NCBI RefSeq assembly: GCF_900603025.1 | Contig: NZ_LR026975.1 | Location: 1,984,001-2,048,000 of the forward strand | Direction of reading: 5' to 3' | Length of the DNA: 64,000 bases | Origin: Mycolicibacterium hassiacum DSM 44199 | Lineage (GTDB): Bacteria; Actinomycetota; Actinomycetes; Mycobacteriales; Mycobacteriaceae | Shown: piece by piece, positions 1 through 9,626 of the stretch | How positions within the stretch are numbered: position 1 is the first letter of the stretch | Layout of the letters: every line of letters begins with the position of its first letter | Notes under the pieces: model-generated | Databases searched by the model: none | What the model was told of the DNA's origin: nothing | Seen by the model: the letters and a program-made list of their open reading frames with translations, nothing else | Translations under genes and position numbers: made by a program

Positions 1-232
1 CGAGACCGAAGCGCGCGCCCGCGCCGCCGAGGCCGAGGCCGAGGCCAAGGCCGCCGAGGCCGCTCGCCTGAAGGACGTGGCCGCCGGCCACCGCGACGCC
101 GCCGGCTCGGCCCGCGCGCACCTCGACGAACGACGGGAACGCGCCGAGGAACTGAGCCCGGACATCCTGTCCGACACAGCCGAATCGGAGCGGGTCAGCT
201 CCGACGAGCCCGCCCCGCAGCAGCGTCGCTGA
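1..232 (+). CDS. C-terminal fragment of an Ala/Glu/Arg-rich helical protein
   Basis: Only the last 76 codons lie in the window; the frame is open from base 2 to a TGA at 230-232. The visible part is almost entirely Ala, Glu, Arg and Lys in an EA/EAEA pattern, which predicts a long charged helix or coiled coil, followed by a Ser/Pro/Gln-rich polar tail ending QQRR. No catalytic or membrane motif is visible. Short mycobacterial stress or microaggregate-binding-type proteins have similar charged tails, but I cannot assign a family. It converges on the P450 remnant with one base between the stop codons. Confidence 0.6.
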   Translation, partial: ETEARARAAEAEAEAKAAEAARLKDVAAGHRDAAGSARAHLDERRERAEELSPDILSDTAESERVSSDEPAPQQRR

Positions 233-233
233 G

Positions 234-1512
234 TCAGTCGGCCGGAGGGCTCCAGGCGACCGGCAGCCGCTTGATGCCGTGGATGAACGGTGACAACAGC
301 CGGGCCGGCTCCTCGACGGCCTCGATGTCGGGAATCCGGCAGTGCAGCTCCTCGAACACCACACCGATCTCGCGGCGTGCCAGGTTGGCGCCGAGACAAA
401 AGTGCGCACCGCCTCCGCCGAATCCCATGTGCGGATTGGGTTTTCGGCCGACATCGAACATCCACGGGTCGGCGAAGTGGTGCTCGTCGCGGTTGCCCGA
501 GCAGTACCACAGCGTGACCCTGTCGCCCGCCGCCATCCGCACCCCGGCCAGTTCGACGTCCTCGGTGAGCGTGCGGCGCATGTAGTTGACCGGTGAGGCC
601 CACCGCACGATCTCCTCGACCGCAGCCGGGGCCAGTGCGTGGAAGTCGGCCCACCACCGGGCCCGCTGTTCGGGAAAGCGGGTCAGCGCCAGCAATCCGT
701 GGCTGATCGCGTTGCGGGTGGTCTCGTTGCCGGCGACCACGAGCAGGATGAAGAACGACGCGATCTCCGCCGAGGTCAGCCGCTCGCCGTCCACCTCGGC
801 CTCGACCAGTGCGGTGGGCAGATCATCCCGGGGACGGGCTCGGCGGTTGTCGGCCAGGCCTACCGCGTAGGCGCCGATATCGGTTGCCGCCCGGACGAAT
901 TCGCGGTAGTCCTGGGCGATGTCGGGGTCCCCGAAGCCTTGTTGGTCCAGGCGAACACCTGCTGATGGTCGTCCTCGGGGATGCCCATCATGTCGCAGAT
1001 GACCTGCAGCGGCAGCGGGCCGGCGAGGTCGCCGACCAGCTCGCCGCGGCCGTCGGGATGCGCCTCGATCATCTGCCGGATCAGCCGGCGGGCCCGGTCG
1101 CGCACCGCGGCCTCGGTGCGGGCCACCACCCGCGGGGTGAACGCCCGGCTGACGATGTTGCGCAGCCGCAGGTGGCGCGGGTCGTCCATCACGATCATCG
1201 AGCCGAAAACTCGGACAACTCCGGGTTCCCGTCGCTGATCACGATGTTCGGGCTGGAGCTGAACAGCTGCGGATGGCGGCTGGCGAACCAGATGTCGTCG
1301 TAGCGGGTCAGGGCCCAGTGTCCGGGTCCGGGATCCACCCCGCCGCCGCGCAGCGGCCGGTGGAACGAGATCGGCGCCTCGCGCCGCAGCGTGGCGAACG
1401 CCCCGTCGCGCCACTGCTCGTCGCGCTGCCAGAACCGCCAGTCGCCGAGGTCGATATCGGCCAGCGGCACGTCCGGGGGAGCGGCGCCGTTGCGGCAGGT
1501 CGCGATGGCCAC
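234..1512 (-). pseudogene. cyp124: Cytochrome P450, CYP124-like, broken by two frameshifts
   Basis: Read across three frames this is a full-length P450 that closely matches CYP124, the omega-hydroxylase of methyl-branched lipids and sterol side chains. The N-terminus (ATG at 1510-1512) carries FATLRREAPISF; the I helix VVAGNETTRNAI, the K-helix EEIVR and the heme loop FGGGGAHFCLG are all intact. The first break is at the A4 run 1206-1209, one base short of the run needed to read EFFGSMIVMDDP. The second is near 937-942, where sequence coding for the TN-(about three residues)-GFGDPD stretch is missing: about 7 bases against M. tuberculosis CYP124 as I remember it. The longest single frame (234-794 region) keeps only the heme half. 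Either a decayed gene or a poorly assembled one; two independent breaks favour decay. Confidence 0.85.
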
Positions 1513-1549
1513 ACCCCGAGCGTAGGGGTTCGCGGCGGCCCCATTCGGG

Positions 1550-2056
1550 CTATTCGGCTTCTGGCGCCTCGACGACCGCTTTGATTCGCTCCAGCGTGGT
1601 GCGCATGTCGCGGATGTTGCGCCGTCGGCGCAACTGCCCGCCCAGCACCGAGAACAACTTCATGGCCGGTGTGTCCGCCAACCGGAACGACTCGGTGACG
1701 TCGGTGCCGGTGTCGGTGGGGGTGAGCCGGTAGTGCCAGTTGTTGACGGGTTTGTCGCCGAGCAGCACCGCGAACCCGAACTCGCGGCCGGGCTCGCAGG
1801 CGGTGACCCGACACGTCGTCCAGTACACCGGCCCGATCTCGTTGCGTTTGACGTGGCCCCGGAAGCGCGCCCCGAGCGCCGGCCCGGTGGCGCCGTCGAG
1901 CCATTCGGCCTCGATCACCTCCGGGGAGAACCTGCCGGTGTTGCGGACGTCGGCGATGAGGTTCCAGATCCTCTCGGCCGGAGCCCGCATCGATACCGTG
2001 ACCGAGCCCTGCACGTCAGCGCTCCCGCCATGCGGGGTGGCCGGAGATGTCGCCAC
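1550..2056 (-). CDS. SRPBCC (polyketide cyclase/dehydrase-like) family protein
   Basis: 168 codons. The pattern of an N-terminal strand (VSMRAPAERIWNLIADVRN), a hydrophobic central sheet and a long C-terminal helix ending RTTLERIKAVVE is that of the START-like SRPBCC fold, which binds hydrophobic ligands. The closing line is typical of mycobacterial polyketide-cyclase-like proteins of unknown ligand. The ATG at 2054-2056 overlaps the upstream gene by 41 bases. A GTG at 2012-2014, one base after that gene's stop, also fits and would start directly at VQGSVTVSM, so the true start is uncertain. It is likely co-transcribed with the upstream small membrane protein. Confidence 0.75.
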   Translation of the reverse strand: MATSPATPHGGSADVQGSVTVSMRAPAERIWNLIADVRNTGRFSPEVIEAEWLDGATGPALGARFRGHVKRNEIGPVYWTTCRVTACEPGREFGFAVLLGDKPVNNWHYRLTPTDTGTDVTESFRLADTPAMKLFSVLGGQLRRRRNIRDMRTTLERIKAVVEAPEAE

Positions 2057-2333
2057 GCAGATCGGGCCACGGCGGCCGGCGGATCATGGCCACCCCGGCG
2101 AACACGGATGTCACCAGCCCGATCAGCAAACTCACCAGCACAATGCGGGTGGCGTCGACGGCGGGCACCCATTTCGCGGAGCCCGCCCTGACCGTGAAGA
2201 TGCCGAGCGGGCCGCCGCCCGCCCGGGTGACCGGGATGACCGTCGTGCCGTCGGCGGTCTGGTAGGGCGTTCCGAACACGCCGCCCGACGGTACGCGGTC
2301 ACGGAGGTCCTGGGGGGTATCCGGCAGGTTCAT
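2016..2333 (-). CDS. Small protein with GerW/YtfJ-like N-terminus and one membrane helix
   Basis: 105 codons. The first 60 residues contain VFGTPYQTADGTTVIPV and GGGPLGIF, the pattern of the GerW (sporulation protein YtfJ) family, which in mycobacteria is found without sporulation. A single hydrophobic helix follows (IVLVSLLIGLVTSVFAGVAM), then a short basic tail, so the protein is probably anchored in the inner membrane. It is shorter than Bacillus YtfJ and the helix is C-terminal. It is translationally linked to the SRPBCC gene downstream. Function unknown; the family match is by eye and moderate. Confidence 0.6.
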   Translation of the reverse strand: MNLPDTPQDLRDRVPSGGVFGTPYQTADGTTVIPVTRAGGGPLGIFTVRAGSAKWVPAVDATRIVLVSLLIGLVTSVFAGVAMIRRPPWPDLRGDISGHPAWRER

Positions 2334-2356
2334 GCCCTAATGCCTACACCCCGCGC

Positions 2357-2587
2357 TCAGCGGTCGAAACCGGATTCGTCGTCGAGCAGCGGGACCTCGA
2401 TGGCCTGGTCGATCAGGTCCGCCTCGCTGGCCTCCCAGTCCCGCGATGTGGTGAGCCGGGCCGCCTCCTGCCAGGTGTCCGGCTCCGCCGCGTCCGCCGA
2501 CTCGGCGGGGATGTGCTGGTCCACCACGTCGGCCTCGGGGGCCTCAGAACCGAACGAGAGACCGTCGGGCCTGGTCATCGGTCCCAC
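2357..2587 (-). CDS. Small acidic protein with a duplicated EADxxDQ motif
   Basis: 76 codons, strongly acidic. Two copies of the same motif are visible: EAPEADVVDQ near residue 15 and EASEADLIDQ near residue 53, separated by a DTWQEA linker. This duplicated pattern occurs in short conserved mycobacterial proteins of unknown role. Two starts are possible, ATG at 2585-2587 or the ATG three codons downstream. The plus-strand sequence cccactcctttc just outside the start reads GAAAGGAGTGGG on the coding strand, a good ribosome site that fits either ATG. No signal peptide or membrane segment. Confidence 0.55.
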   Translation of the reverse strand: MGPMTRPDGLSFGSEAPEADVVDQHIPAESADAAEPDTWQEAARLTTSRDWEASEADLIDQAIEVPLLDDESGFDR

Positions 2588-2634
2588 TCCTTTCAGACGA
2601 ATCGATCTGCCGCGAGGGCCGGCCTCGAGCCTAG

Positions 2635-4086
<1,452 letters not shown>

Positions 4087-4099
4087 AGGCACCGGGGTC

Positions 4100-4141
4100 G
4101 ACGGCCCGGGTCCAGCCCACACGGGGCGGCCCCGGGCCGTC
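4100..4141 (+). terminator. GC-rich hairpin after the mycolyltransferase gene
   Basis: Perfect 11-base arms GACGGCCCGGG (4100-4110) and CCCGGGCCGTC (4131-4141) enclose a 20-base loop, starting 14 bases after the stop codon. There is no T-tract, which is common for mycobacterial intrinsic terminators. Confidence 0.6.
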
Positions 4142-4316
4142 GGCCGGTTGCCGGAGAGCAAACTTTTCACCCCACTCCGGCAAACCGGTGCCACCCGACC
4201 ACCCCAGACGGGATGAACGCTGCCGGGGCCTGTGCGTAGACTGCCCAAGCGACGACGCGATGGCTCTCGAAAGCGCGGAGCTGAAACACCACCCACAAAA
4301 CGTCAGAGGCTGAACC

Positions 4317-5207
4317 GTGCCAGAGAAAACCAGCGACAGCCGGCACCTCACGCCGCACTTCGAGGCGGTGCAGTCGCACTATGACCTGTCCGACGACTTC
4401 TATCGCCTGTTCCTGGATCCCACGCAGACCTACAGCTGCGCGTACTTCGAGCGCGACGACATGACCCTGGAGGAGGCCCAGCTCGCCAAGATCGACCTGT
4501 CCCTGGGCAAGCTGGGCCTCGAGCCGGGCATGACGCTGCTCGACATCGGCTGCGGTTGGGGCGCGACGATGAAGCGGGCGGTGGAGAAGTACGACGTCAA
4601 CGTCATCGGGCTCACGCTCAGCCGCAATCAGCAGGCCCACGTGCAGCGGATGCTCGACGCGATGGACAGCCCCCGCAGCAGGCGGGTGCTGCTTCAGGGC
4701 TGGGAGCAGTTCCACGAACCGGTGGACCGGATCGTGTCGATCGGCGCGTTCGAGCACTTCGGCCGCGACCGCTACGACCAGTTCTTCCAGACGGCCTTTG
4801 AGATCCTGCCCGAAGACGGCGTGATGCTGCTGCACACGATCATCAAGCCGACCGACGAGGAGTTCGCCGCCAGCGGCCTGCCGCTGACGATGAAGCTGCT
4901 GCACTTCATCAAGTTCATCATGGAGGAGATCTTCCCCGGCGGCGATCTGCCCAAGTTCGACGACGTGACCGCGCACGCCGAGAAGGCCGGGTTCTATCTG
5001 CAGCGTGCCCACCGGCTGCGCGAGCACTACGCGCGCACCCTGGACTGCTGGGCCGAGGCGCTGCGGGCCCACCGCGAGGAGGCGATCCGGATCCAGTCGC
5101 GGGAGGTCTACGACCGGTACATGAAGTACCTCACCGGCTGCGCGGATCTGTTCCGCAAGGGCTACACCGACATCTGCCAGTACACGCTGACCAAGGTCCC
5201 CGTCTAG
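4317..5207 (+). CDS. cma: Cyclopropane mycolic acid synthase family methyltransferase
   Basis: 296 residues, GTG start with GAGG seven bases upstream. An S-adenosylmethionine-dependent enzyme that cyclopropanates or otherwise modifies mycolic acid double bonds (CmaA/PcaA/MmaA family). The SAM motif [15 protein letters not shown], the YSCAYFE segment and the acyl-site residues in [16 protein letters not shown] and HYARTLD all agree with the family, including the bicarbonate-site Glu, His and Tyr. The C-terminus RYMKYLTGC is typical. The middle part ([18 protein letters not shown]) does not let me choose between PcaA-, MmaA2- and CmaA-type activity. It follows the mycolyltransferase, a second mycolate gene, with its own 230-base upstream region. 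Confidence 0.9.
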   Translation: MPEKTSDSRHLTPHFEAVQSHYDLSDDFYRLFLDPTQTYSCAYFERDDMTLEEAQLAKIDLSLGKLGLEPGMTLLDIGCGWGATMKRAVEKYDVNVIGLTLSRNQQAHVQRMLDAMDSPRSRRVLLQGWEQFHEPVDRIVSIGAFEHFGRDRYDQFFQTAFEILPEDGVMLLHTIIKPTDEEFAASGLPLTMKLLHFIKFIMEEIFPGGDLPKFDDVTAHAEKAGFYLQRAHRLREHYARTLDCWAEALRAHREEAIRIQSREVYDRYMKYLTGCADLFRKGYTDICQYTLTKVPV

Positions 5208-5271
5208 CCCGGGCAGGCCCGGCGGCGGCAGCGGCAGCAGGGCGCCGCGAGTAGATTGAGCCCGGGTTGCC

Positions 5272-5814
5272 ATGACGCTGCGTTCGCCGCCGTCCCGGGC
5301 TGTGCTGTGCGCGAGCCTGGCGATGTCGCTGTTGCTGGGGTCGGCCGCGGTGCTGACCTACCGCCAGCCCGCCGGCGCGCCGGACCGGGGTGCGCCGGCG
5401 GGCGACGACGCGGCGATCGCCCAGGTGCGCGAGGCGGCCGAACACATCACCGCCGCCGCCGGACTGGACGGCGCCACCGGCGGGTACCGGTTCCTCTCCT
5501 GCGCCGCCGACGGTCCGCCGTACCAGGCCGTGGTGTATCTGACTTTCATTGTCCCCGAACGGAACTGGGCGCGCTACCTGAGCGGGGTGGCGAACGCGAT
5601 GCGCAGCCACGGCTGGGTGCGCGCCCCCACCGCGGCGGAGCACTTCGGTCACAAGCTGACCAGAGACGGCGTCACCGCGATCGTGCACCGCAACGTCGAG
5701 AACCCGGGGTTCGCCACCCTGCGGCTGTACGGCCCCTGCCGCAACCACAACGACCATCGCACCGACGCGCCGGTCTGGACCGATATCGGCATTCCGTCTC
5801 GTTCGGGCCGGTAG
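5272..5814 (+). CDS. Secreted or membrane-anchored mycobacterial hypothetical protein
   Basis: 180 residues. An N-terminal hydrophobic segment (AVLCASLAMSLLLGSAAVL) serves as a signal peptide or anchor; its Cys is not in a clear lipobox. The rest is soluble, with AREAAEHI-type helix, the phrase YRFLSCAADGPPYQAVVYLTF and two Cys (in FLSC and GPC) that could pair outside the membrane. This pattern resembles the LppV/LppJ-type conserved mycobacterial envelope proteins of unknown role. The downstream end of the opposite-strand agmatinase-family gene reads into this gene's 3' part because of a frameshift there. Confidence 0.7.
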   Translation: MTLRSPPSRAVLCASLAMSLLLGSAAVLTYRQPAGAPDRGAPAGDDAAIAQVREAAEHITAAAGLDGATGGYRFLSCAADGPPYQAVVYLTFIVPERNWARYLSGVANAMRSHGWVRAPTAAEHFGHKLTRDGVTAIVHRNVENPGFATLRLYGPCRNHNDHRTDAPVWTDIGIPSRSGR

Positions 5815-5832
5815 GGCGGTGGCCGGGGGTGC

Positions 5833-6880
5833 TCAGCGCCGGGCCGGCGGGCCGGGTTCGGCGCCGGCCGCGTCCCGCCGCCGCGCCGCCATGCCCGCCA
5901 GCGCCCTCGAACACCACCCGGTGGGCCGCGTTGACGGTCGGCTCGGCGTGGTCGTAGGCCGGGGCCACCTCGACGACGTCGACACCGACCACGTCGTGGT
6001 GTCGGCACAGTTCGCGCACCATGCGCAGCAGGTCCGCGGAGGTGATACCGCCCGGTTCGGGGGTGCCGGTACCGGGGGCGTGGGCGGGGTCGAGGACGTC
6101 GATGTCCACCGACACGTAGAGCTTGTCGGCCTTGGCCAGTGCCTCGGCGACGGCGTCGCGCATGACCGCCTGGAAACCCCGCTCCCAGATCTCCTGCATG
6201 GTGTGCCAGGTCATCCGCTGTTCGAGCATCCACTCGAAGGTGTCCTGCGGCGGCCAGTAGCCCCGTAGCCCCACCTGCACGAAATGGCTGCCCGGCACCG
6301 CACCGGATTCGATGAGCGGCCGCATCGGGGTGCCGTGGCTGGCCAGGTTCCCCTCGATCTCGTCGGCGGTGTCGGCGCGCGCGTCGAAGTGCACCACCCC
6401 GACGTTGCCGTGGCCGTGGACGTCGGCGACGGCGGTGGCCGCCGGCCAGGTGATGGAGTGATCGCCGCCGAGCACCACGGGCACGATGCCGCGGGACGCC
6501 ACCGCGTACACGCGCTCCCGGATGTTGTTGTGGGACACCTCGGTCCGACCGTGCGGGCAGTAGGCGTCGCCGAAGTCGACGACCTCGAGCCAGTCGAAGA
6601 TCTCCAGACCCAGATCCATGTGGTAGGTGCCGGGCTCGTAGGCGGTGGCGCGGATCGCGCGGGGGCCGAAGCGGGCGCCGGGACGGTTGGTGGTCGAGAT
6701 GTCGAACGGCGCACCGACGATCGCCACATCGGGCCGCCACGACTCCAGTTGCTCCACCTCGGTCAGCAGTGGTCGCTGTCCGAACGTCGCCATACCGGCG
6801 TAGGCCAGTTCGAGTTGTTCGGCCATCCCCGGGGGGAGGCGCCGATCCGGCTCGCGGTCATCGCCCGTACGCAGGCCCAT
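5833..6880 (-). CDS. speB: Agmatinase/guanidino-hydrolase family protein, lost metal ligand and 3' frameshift
   Basis: Ureohydrolase family (agmatinase, guanidinobutyrase), a Mn-dependent enzyme releasing urea from guanidino compounds. Motif 1 (VVLGGDHSITW) and motif 3 (SVDIDVLDP, then GTGTPEPGG) are normal. Motif 2 reads HFDARADTAD, whereas the family has DAHxD; the His that binds manganese is Arg (codon CGC instead of CAC). At 5904-5906 a C3 run where C2 restores the frame shifts the 3' end. The corrected frame gives FEALAGMAARRR and stops at 5833, while the literal frame runs on to 5672 into the neighbouring gene. ATG at 6878-6880 is 69 bases from the divergent dehydratase start. Activity is doubtful. 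Confidence 0.8.
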
Positions 6881-6949
6881 GTGCAGAAGGTACCCGCCGG
6901 GGCGCGGCCTGTCGCGGAGCGCGCGGACCGGGCCGGGCAGACTGGTGCG

Positions 6950-7897
6950 GTGCGGTGGGTGACGGTCGAGGACATCCGGTCGGCGGCGCAGCGGATCCGC
7001 CCGTACGTGGTGCGCACCCCGCTGGTGCCCGCGTTGTGGGCGGAACCGTCGCGGCCGTTGTGGATCAAACCCGAGACGCTGCAGCCCATCGGCGCGTTCA
7101 AGGTGCGCGGCGCGTTCCATGCGGTCGGCAACCTCGACGAGTCGGTGCGCCGTCGTGGGGTGGTGGCGTACTCGAGCGGCAACCACGCCCAGGCGGTCGC
7201 CTACGCCGCGAGGATCCACGGCATCCCGGCCCACATCGTCATGCCCGAACAGACCGCGCCCAACAAGGTCGAGGCCACCCGCCGGCACGGCGCCCGGGTG
7301 GTGCTGTGCGCGGCCGGGCAGCGCGAGCAGGTGGCCGCCGAACTGCTCGCGCGGACCGGCGGTGCGCTGGTACCGCCGTTCGACCACCCCGACGTGATCG
7401 CCGGCCATGGCACCATCGGGCTGGAGATCGCCGAGGATCTGCCGACCGTCGACAACGTGCTGGTGCCGGTCAGCGGCGGTGGGCTGGCCGCCGGTGTCGG
7501 CACCGCGATCAAGGCGCTGTGTCCCACCGCCAGGGTGTTCGGGGTGGAACCCGAGCTGGCCGCCGACACCGCCGAATCGCTGGCCGCGGGGCATCTCGTG
7601 GACTGGCCGGTCGACCGCCGCGACCGCACCGTCGCCGACGGGTTGCGCGCCCAGCCGTCGGCGCTGACGTTCGCTCACCTGCAGCAGGTGCTGGACGGTG
7701 TGATCACCGTGTCGGAGGACGAAATCCTCTCGGCAGTAAGGGAGTTGGCGTTGCATGCGCACATCGTCAGTGAACCGAGCGGTGCGGTCGGCCTGGCCGC
7801 CTACCGCCGCGGAGCGCTTCCGCCGGGTCGTACCGTCGTGGTGGTGTCGGGCGGCAACATCGAACCGCGGTTGCTGGCCGAGGTCCTGGCGGGCTGA
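6950..7897 (+). CDS. Serine/threonine dehydratase (PLP-dependent, fold type II)
   Basis: About 315 residues from GTG at 6950 (GTG at 6959 also possible). Deaminates threonine or serine to the 2-oxoacid. The PLP lysine lies in GAFKVRGAFHA, the substrate loop is SSGNHAQAVAYAAR, the phosphate-binding glycine loop is VSGGGLAAGV and the C-terminal VVVVSGGNIEP is typical. There is no regulatory ACT domain, so it is a catabolic or racemase-like form rather than biosynthetic IlvA. Divergent from the agmatinase-family gene, which could place both in amino-acid catabolism. Confidence 0.85.
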   Translation: MRWVTVEDIRSAAQRIRPYVVRTPLVPALWAEPSRPLWIKPETLQPIGAFKVRGAFHAVGNLDESVRRRGVVAYSSGNHAQAVAYAARIHGIPAHIVMPEQTAPNKVEATRRHGARVVLCAAGQREQVAAELLARTGGALVPPFDHPDVIAGHGTIGLEIAEDLPTVDNVLVPVSGGGLAAGVGTAIKALCPTARVFGVEPELAADTAESLAAGHLVDWPVDRRDRTVADGLRAQPSALTFAHLQQVLDGVITVSEDEILSAVRELALHAHIVSEPSGAVGLAAYRRGALPPGRTVVVVSGGNIEPRLLAEVLAG

Positions 7898-7903
7898 ACG
7901 TAA

Positions 7904-9370
7904 TCAGTGCACGCCTTTCATCAATCGGCTGATCGGCCGGCTCACCGCGAGCACCAGGACGCCGGCCAGGACGGCGATCGCACCGGTGATCCCGAAGTAG
8001 CCGAGCTCGCGGGCCGGGTCGTAGTAGCGCGCCAGCACCCCGGACAGCGCGGTGCCGATGCCCACCGAGAAGAAGTACAGCGCCATCATCTGGGACCGGA
8101 ACGCCTGCGGCGCAAGCTTTGTCGTCACCGACAGGCCGATCGGCGACAACAGCAGCTCCGAGACGGCGAACACCGCCAGGATCACGGCCACCCACCAGAC
8201 CGGCACCGCCTTCCCGGTGGTCGCCGACATCGGCACGAACAACAGGAACGCCAGGCCCATGCCGATCACCGCATAGCCGAATTTTCGCGGTGTGCTCGGC
8301 GCCCGGGTGCCAAGCCGTGTCCACAGCACCGCGAACAGCGGCGACAACACGATGATCCACACCGGTTCGATCGAGCCGATCCAGTTCGACGGCGCCGTCC
8401 AGCCGAACAGTGACCAGTTGATCCGGTTGTCCGAGTACGCCGCGAGCACGGTGAAGATCTGCTGGAACAGCGACCAGAACACCGCGTTGGCCCCGAACAG
8501 CGGCACGAAGGCGCACACCCGCAGGCGTTCCTCGGCGGTCACCTTGCCGCTGGTCAGCAACACGCCGAAATACAGCACCGACGCCGCCGCCACCGCCACC
8601 GTCGTGGCCTGCGACAGGTTCGACAGCCGCAGCCATTCGAGCAGGATCGCGCAGCCGATGAGGTTGAGCCCGATCAGCGACCAGCCCGCGATGCGCCGCA
8701 ACGCGGCGCCGGACACCGGGTTGGGCACCTCACGGCCGTGCGCGCCGAGATTGCGGCGGAACGCCGCGTACTGAGCCAGTCCCAGTGCCATGCCGACCGC
8801 GGCGGCGCCGAACCCGACATGGAAACCCCGCCAGTCCCGCAGCAGTCCGGTGGCGATCGGGCCGATGAACCCGCCGAGGTTGATGCCCAGGTAGAACAGC
8901 GTGAAGCCGCCGTCGCAGCGCGGGTCGCCCTTGGCGTAGAGCGTTCCGAGCAGCGACGAGGCGTTGGCCTTGAGCGCACCGGAACCCAGGGCGACCAGGG
9001 CCAGGCCGGCGCCGACGCCGGCGAGCCCGGGCAGCACCGCCAAGGCGATGTGGCCGCACATCACCACCAATCCGCCGTAGAACACGGTGCGCTCCATACC
9101 CAGCAGTCGGTCGGCCACCCAGCCGCCCAGCACCGTGGACAGGTACACCAGGCCGCCGTAGGCGCCGACGATGCCGAACGCGGTGGGCCTGGGCAGCCCG
9201 AGGCCACCGTCGCCCACCGCGAAGTAGAGGTAGTAGCCGAGGATGGTGAGCATCCCGTAGAACGAGAACCGCTCCCAGAGCTCGACGCCGAACAGGTTGA
9301 CCAATCCGATCGGGTGGCCGAGCACCGTGCGGACGGCCGGCGCCGCGGCGGCGGAGACGGGAACGGCCAT
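7904..9370 (-). CDS. POT-family proton-dependent di/tripeptide transporter
   Basis: 488 residues, ATG at 9368-9370. Proton-coupled oligopeptide transporter of the major facilitator superfamily, inner membrane. The POT signature ELWERFSFYGM, with the ExxER proton-coupling motif, sits in the first helix. FTLFYLGINLGGFIGP is the second family signature. Twelve to fourteen hydrophobic helices are visible through to AVLAGVLVLAVSRPISRLM. The gene ends six bases from the dehydratase stop (convergent). M. tuberculosis has MFS-type Rv2265 near cyp124 and Rv2264c; whether this is its counterpart I cannot say. Confidence 0.9.
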   Translation of the reverse strand: MAVPVSAAAAPAVRTVLGHPIGLVNLFGVELWERFSFYGMLTILGYYLYFAVGDGGLGLPRPTAFGIVGAYGGLVYLSTVLGGWVADRLLGMERTVFYGGLVVMCGHIALAVLPGLAGVGAGLALVALGSGALKANASSLLGTLYAKGDPRCDGGFTLFYLGINLGGFIGPIATGLLRDWRGFHVGFGAAAVGMALGLAQYAAFRRNLGAHGREVPNPVSGAALRRIAGWSLIGLNLIGCAILLEWLRLSNLSQATTVAVAAASVLYFGVLLTSGKVTAEERLRVCAFVPLFGANAVFWSLFQQIFTVLAAYSDNRINWSLFGWTAPSNWIGSIEPVWIIVLSPLFAVLWTRLGTRAPSTPRKFGYAVIGMGLAFLLFVPMSATTGKAVPVWWVAVILAVFAVSELLLSPIGLSVTTKLAPQAFRSQMMALYFFSVGIGTALSGVLARYYDPARELGYFGITGAIAVLAGVLVLAVSRPISRLMKGVH

Positions 9371-9626
9371 GGCGTCACCCTGCCACGGCGCCCGCGGCGG
9401 CGCGGTCCGACACGTGGCGTCGGCGCCGAACCGGCCCCGGAAACTCGCCGCAGGGTCGGCAAAAACGACCGTGGCTCGGGCGCTGCACGTTCTTGAGCCC
9501 CAGCACATTTGCTGAGTTTTCGGGGCGAGGGACACTCGGCGCCCGGGTGCCGCGAAGGCACCGCCCGGTGCGCCGGACGATTGCGGCGGGAGTAGTGTCG
9601 CCCCCGACAGGTGGACGTCCGAAGGG

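Noticed and set aside
4142..4316. Small gene between the mycolyltransferase and the cyclopropane synthase
   Set aside because: The candidates are antisense or out-of-frame shadows of the flanking genes; no ribosome site.
5672..7762. Long minus-strand frame running through the agmatinase-like and dehydratase regions
   Set aside because: The part above 6880 is antisense to the dehydratase and the part below 5833 results from the frameshift; only the middle is coding.
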